NCBI RefSeq assembly: GCF_050717535.1
Contig: NZ_JBOITM010000076.1
Span: forward strand, 1 to 64,000
From: Clostridium_AD sp050717535
Lineage (GTDB): Bacteria; Bacillota; Clostridia; Clostridiales; Clostridiaceae
Length of the DNA stretch: 64,000 nucleotides
Reading direction: 5' to 3'
Below the pieces are notes generated by a model, which saw nothing but the letters and a program-made list of their open reading frames with translations, did not search any database and had not been told where the DNA came from. Of the stretch, positions 61,492-64,000 are shown one piece after another (position 1 is the stretch's first letter; the number at the start of each line of letters is the position of its first letter). The position numbers and the translations under genes are program-made.

Positions 61492-62010
61492 ATGAAAAAC
61501 ACAAAAATTGCTTCAATATTAGTTAGTGCCAGTATGACTATTTTGGTATTTTCTGGTTGTAGTGGTCGTACAAAAATACCAAATGTTGTTACGAAACAAC
61601 AAATGAGCAATACTATAAAACCTAACCAATCTAACTCAATAGCCATGAGGGAACTTTATTCTAAGACTCTTAAAGAGTTAGTTACTGCAAAGACAATAAC
61701 ACAGACACAATCAAGTAAAGTGCTGGCAGCAATAACAAACAGCATGACACCTAATACAGTAGCAGTACCTGATACAGTAACAGCACCTGATGCAGTAACA
61801 ACACCTAACACAGTAACCACACCTAATGGAGTAAAGACACCTAACACAGTAAGGACACCTAATACAGTAATGACACCTAATACTGATACAACAACTACTA
61901 TTAATGGGATGAGTTCATTGGTGAAAAGTAAAGTAATAACTCAAGCACAAGCTAATACAATAAACCTCAAAATTCAAGAAGCTATGAAAAATATTCAAAC
62001 AAATAAGTAA
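61492..62010 (+). CDS. Small lipoprotein with hexapeptide repeats
   Basis: 172 aa. Lipobox FSGC with Cys23 after a hydrophobic signal. Residues 86-133 are eight copies of a six-residue unit around (T/A)P(N/D)TVx, Pro/Thr-rich and probably extended. On each side is a similar helical segment: ELVTAKTITQTQSSKVLAAI (about 62-81) and SLVKSKVITQAQANTINLKI (about 144-163), which look like two halves of one duplicated helical hairpin. GAGGATG precedes ATG. Function unknown; the repeat probably spans the wall. Confidence 0.8.
   Translation: MKNTKIASILVSASMTILVFSGCSGRTKIPNVVTKQQMSNTIKPNQSNSIAMRELYSKTLKELVTAKTITQTQSSKVLAAITNSMTPNTVAVPDTVTAPDAVTTPNTVTTPNGVKTPNTVRTPNTVMTPNTDTTTTINGMSSLVKSKVITQAQANTINLKIQEAMKNIQTNK
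61747..61890 (+). repeat. Eight tandem 18-bp coding repeats
   Basis: The consensus ACACCTAATACAGTAACA-like unit is repeated head to tail eight times, with drift at the sixth codon (A, T, T, T, K, R, M, T). The unit count could vary between strains. Confidence 0.9.
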
Positions 62011-62041
62011 GTATTTATAATTTTATAAAACAAGTTTGAGG

Positions 62042-62068
62042 AACTAGGGTTTAATGCTCTAGTTTTTT
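62042..62068 (+). terminator. Terminator after the repeat lipoprotein
   Basis: AACTAG (62042-62047) pairs with CTAGTT (62059-62064) around an 11-base loop, followed by a T run. Confidence 0.7.
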
Positions 62069-62141
62069 AATTGTTAAAAATATATGTTATGTACTAAATT
62101 GTGTTAACAATTTGTTCATGACACCTGTGGGTATTTATTGT

Positions 62142-62167
62142 TAAGTTTGCATAAAATGTGTCGATAA
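62142..62167 (+). promoter_or_regulatory. Candidate sigma-D (flagellar/chemotaxis) promoter
   Basis: TAAG (62142-62145), 14 bases, then GTCGATAA (62160-62167), against the consensus TAAA-N15-GCCGATAA. It lies about 90 bases before a chemoreceptor gene, the usual class of sigma-D target. Confidence 0.5.
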
Positions 62168-62258
62168 ATAAGTGATAAGGTAATACATATTTGTTTAAAT
62201 CAAAACTCACTTAAGAAATATGCAAAAATTAATTTAATTACATTATAGGGGGCTTATT

Positions 62259-64000
62259 ATGAAAAAAATTAGTACGAAGATAATATTAATGGCTGTGTCT
62301 ATTGTGGTTTTTACATCATTAAGCATAGGAACATATGTAATTGTACAAAATTTCAATACAAATAAGTCTATGGTATCAAGTTTAGAAAAAACTATGAGAG
62401 ATAGCTTTGATTCCCAAATTAAATATCAAGTTCAAAATGCAGTTTCAATGCTTGAAGGTATAAATAAAAGGCTTGAGAAAAACGAAATTACCCTTGAACA
62501 AGCTAAAAAGATTGGTGCAGATCAATTAAGAGGATTGAAATACGGTAAGGACGGATATTTTTGGGCAGATACGGAAGAAGGTATTAATGTTGTTTTAAAT
62601 GGTACAGTCACAGAAGGAACTAATAGGTTTAATGCTGTGGATGCAAAGGGTAAATTTTTGATAAAGGATATTATTGCAAATGGTATGAAAGAAGATGGCG
62701 AATTTACTGATTATTGGTTTCCTAAAAAGGGTGAAACTATACCTCTTCCTAAAAGAGGCTATAGCTTAGAATTTAAACCTTTTAAATGGATTATTGGTAC
62801 AGGTAATTATGTAAACGATATTGATAATGTGGTAGTTGCAAAACAGACTGAGCTTAATAAAAAATTTACTGCAAGTTTAATTTCACTTATCGGTATTAAT
62901 ATATTTCTAATAATTATTTCAGCAGCTATTGCATGGTTTTTTAGTAAAAGGATAACTAAACCCATTTTACTTATTACAGAACTTGTAGATAAAACTGCAA
63001 ATCTTGATTTAGTTATAGATGAAGAATTATCTAAGCAAATTAATGGTTATAAGGATGAAACTGGACAGATAGGAAGAGCTGTAACTAATTTAAGAAAAGA
63101 CCTTAGAAATATTACGACACTAATTAAAAGTGATTCAGATGGAATAGCAAAATTTACGGATCAATTGTCTAAAGTTACGGTGGAGACTGTTATTTCAATT
63201 AAAGCTGTTACTCAAACTGTAGAGGAGCTAGCTAAAGGTTCTGTATCACAAGCAAGTGATTCTCAAGAAATAGCCGAAAATTTATCTAGCTTAGCAGATG
63301 AAATAGATATCTCTGTAGCAAGTTCATCACAAGTAAAAATTTTATCGGAGGAAGTTAAAACAGTAAATCAAAGTAGTAAGAATACTTTTAAGGTATTAAA
63401 AATGAAACTTGAAAAAAGTAATTCAGCTTCACAGGAAGTCTCTAGAAATATTGATATTCTTTCAACCAAATCAACCTCCATTGGCAAAATTGTAAGTTCT
63501 ATTCAAGCTATAGCAGCACAAACAAATCTTTTGGCATTAAATGCAGCTATAGAAGCAGCTAGAGCTGGTGAATCCGGAAGAGGATTTGCTGTAGTAGCAG
63601 ATGAAATAAGAAAACTTGCAGAACAAACCGCTGTTTCCACCAAGGAAATAGGTGATGTAATTGAAGAAATTCAAAAAGAAATTGACAAAGCAAATAGTAG
63701 CATGAATATTGGAAACCATATAGTTGAAGAAGTAGAAGAGGCTTTAAAGGAAACAGACAATTCCTTTGCTATTATAGAAAACTCTATTGATAATACTTTA
63801 GTTAGAATCAGTGAATTAACCGAGAATATTTCAAAGGTAGATGCAGATAAGAGTAAAATTGTACTAGCATTTGAATCTATTTCAGCAATATCAGAAGAAT
63901 CTGCCGCCGCGACAGAAGAGGTTTCAGCATCTATGGATGAACAACTTGAAAGTATGGTGAGCATATCTACTACTAGTGAAGAACTTCGAGATATATCATA
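62259..64000 (+). CDS. Methyl-accepting chemotaxis protein (cut by the window end)
   Basis: 580 codons are visible and the frame is still open at the last base. ATG 62259 has AGGGGGG upstream. Order: first membrane helix (about 7-28), an external single-Cache domain (about 35-190, with LRGLKYGKDGYFWADTEEG and FKPFKWIIGTGNYVNDID, typical sCache_2), second helix (about 208-230), HAMP (about 231-285) and the signalling coiled coil, whose tip IAAQTNLLALNAAIEAARAGE and GRGFAVVADEIRKLAEQT (about 418-458) contacts CheA/CheW. sCache_2 receptors usually sense small organic acids. Confidence 0.93.
   Translation, partial: MKKISTKIILMAVSIVVFTSLSIGTYVIVQNFNTNKSMVSSLEKTMRDSFDSQIKYQVQNAVSMLEGINKRLEKNEITLEQAKKIGADQLRGLKYGKDGYFWADTEEGINVVLNGTVTEGTNRFNAVDAKGKFLIKDIIANGMKEDGEFTDYWFPKKGETIPLPKRGYSLEFKPFKWIIGTGNYVNDIDNVVVAKQTELNKKFTASLISLIGINIFLIIISAAIAWFFSKRITKPILLITELVDKTANLDLVIDEELSKQINGYKDETGQIGRAVTNLRKDLRNITTLIKSDSDGIAKFTDQLSKVTVETVISIKAVTQTVEELAKGSVSQASDSQEIAENLSSLADEIDISVASSSQVKILSEEVKTVNQSSKNTFKVLKMKLEKSNSASQEVSRNIDILSTKSTSIGKIVSSIQAIAAQTNLLALNAAIEAARAGESGRGFAVVADEIRKLAEQTAVSTKEIGDVIEEIQKEIDKANSSMNIGNHIVEEVEEALKETDNSFAIIENSIDNTLVRISELTENISKVDADKSKIVLAFESISAISEESAAATEEVSASMDEQLESMVSISTTSEELRDIS

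Noticed and set aside
1..64000. CRISPR array or prophage
   Set aside because: No regularly spaced repeats with unique spacers were seen; tandem repeats at 9863 and 61747 have no spacers. No phage structural or integrase genes were found.

Overview
The window is AT-rich DNA with clostridial signals throughout: strong AGGAGG-type ribosome binding sites, frequent TTG/GTG starts, U-run hairpin terminators, a glycyl-radical ribonucleotide reductase, a ferredoxin-nitroreductase and an Agr-type sensor. It fits a strictly anaerobic Clostridium (sensu stricto) chromosome; the species cannot be fixed from sequence alone. It opens at the tail of an rRNA/tRNA cluster (5S end, tRNA-Asn, second 5S) and closes inside a chemoreceptor gene.

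Layout. 0.4-3.5 kb: a two-gene McrB + LlaJI/McrC-type restriction system. 3.5-16.9 kb: envelope and nutrition genes (orphan AgrC-like kinase, SIMPL protein, Xaa-Pro aminopeptidase plus POT peptide transporter, L,D-transpeptidase, AI-2E family permease, cold-shock protein, NlpC/P60 hydrolase, dihydrouridine synthase). 16.9-19.3 kb: a secreted protein of seven repeats. 19.6-23.2 kb: a cobalamin riboswitch with terminator, possible NrdR boxes, then nrdD (with a C-terminal redoxin domain) and its activase. 24.2-26.1 kb: an Old Yellow Enzyme remnant and a ferredoxin-nitroreductase sharing a 16-bp upstream element. 26.3-30.5 kb: a GtrA / GT2 / YfhO glycosylation set. 30.8-35.8 kb: an HTH-fused PfkB protein that lacks the catalytic Asp, an IS remnant, and an operon of PsuK-like kinase, TrpF-like barrel and iron alcohol dehydrogenase. 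36-43 kb: DUF975, MarR-MATE, MarR-carboxyethylornithine synthase, LUD protein, YjiH. 43-57 kb: LprI-domain lipoprotein, two ABC-F genes with the same attenuator leader (the second frameshifted), CPBP protease, two-component system, TetR beside a truncated oleate hydratase, PII-like protein with a cation/proton antiporter. 57-64 kb: csoR-copA, PrsW protease, a repeat lipoprotein and a chemoreceptor.

The best candidates for something undescribed are: (1) the 30.8-35.8 kb locus, where an apparently dead PfkB kinase fused to a winged helix may sense the substrate of an uncharacterised nucleoside/sugar pathway built from a PsuK-like kinase, a TrpF-like isomerase without the usual cysteine and an Fe-alcohol dehydrogenase; (2) the duplicated ABC-F genes with a conserved short leader ORF and terminator; (3) the layered B12 plus NrdR control of a redoxin-fused class III reductase; (4) the PII-like protein paired with an antiporter. 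Several genes are decaying (OYE, oleate hydratase, second ABC-F, IS1634-type transposase).
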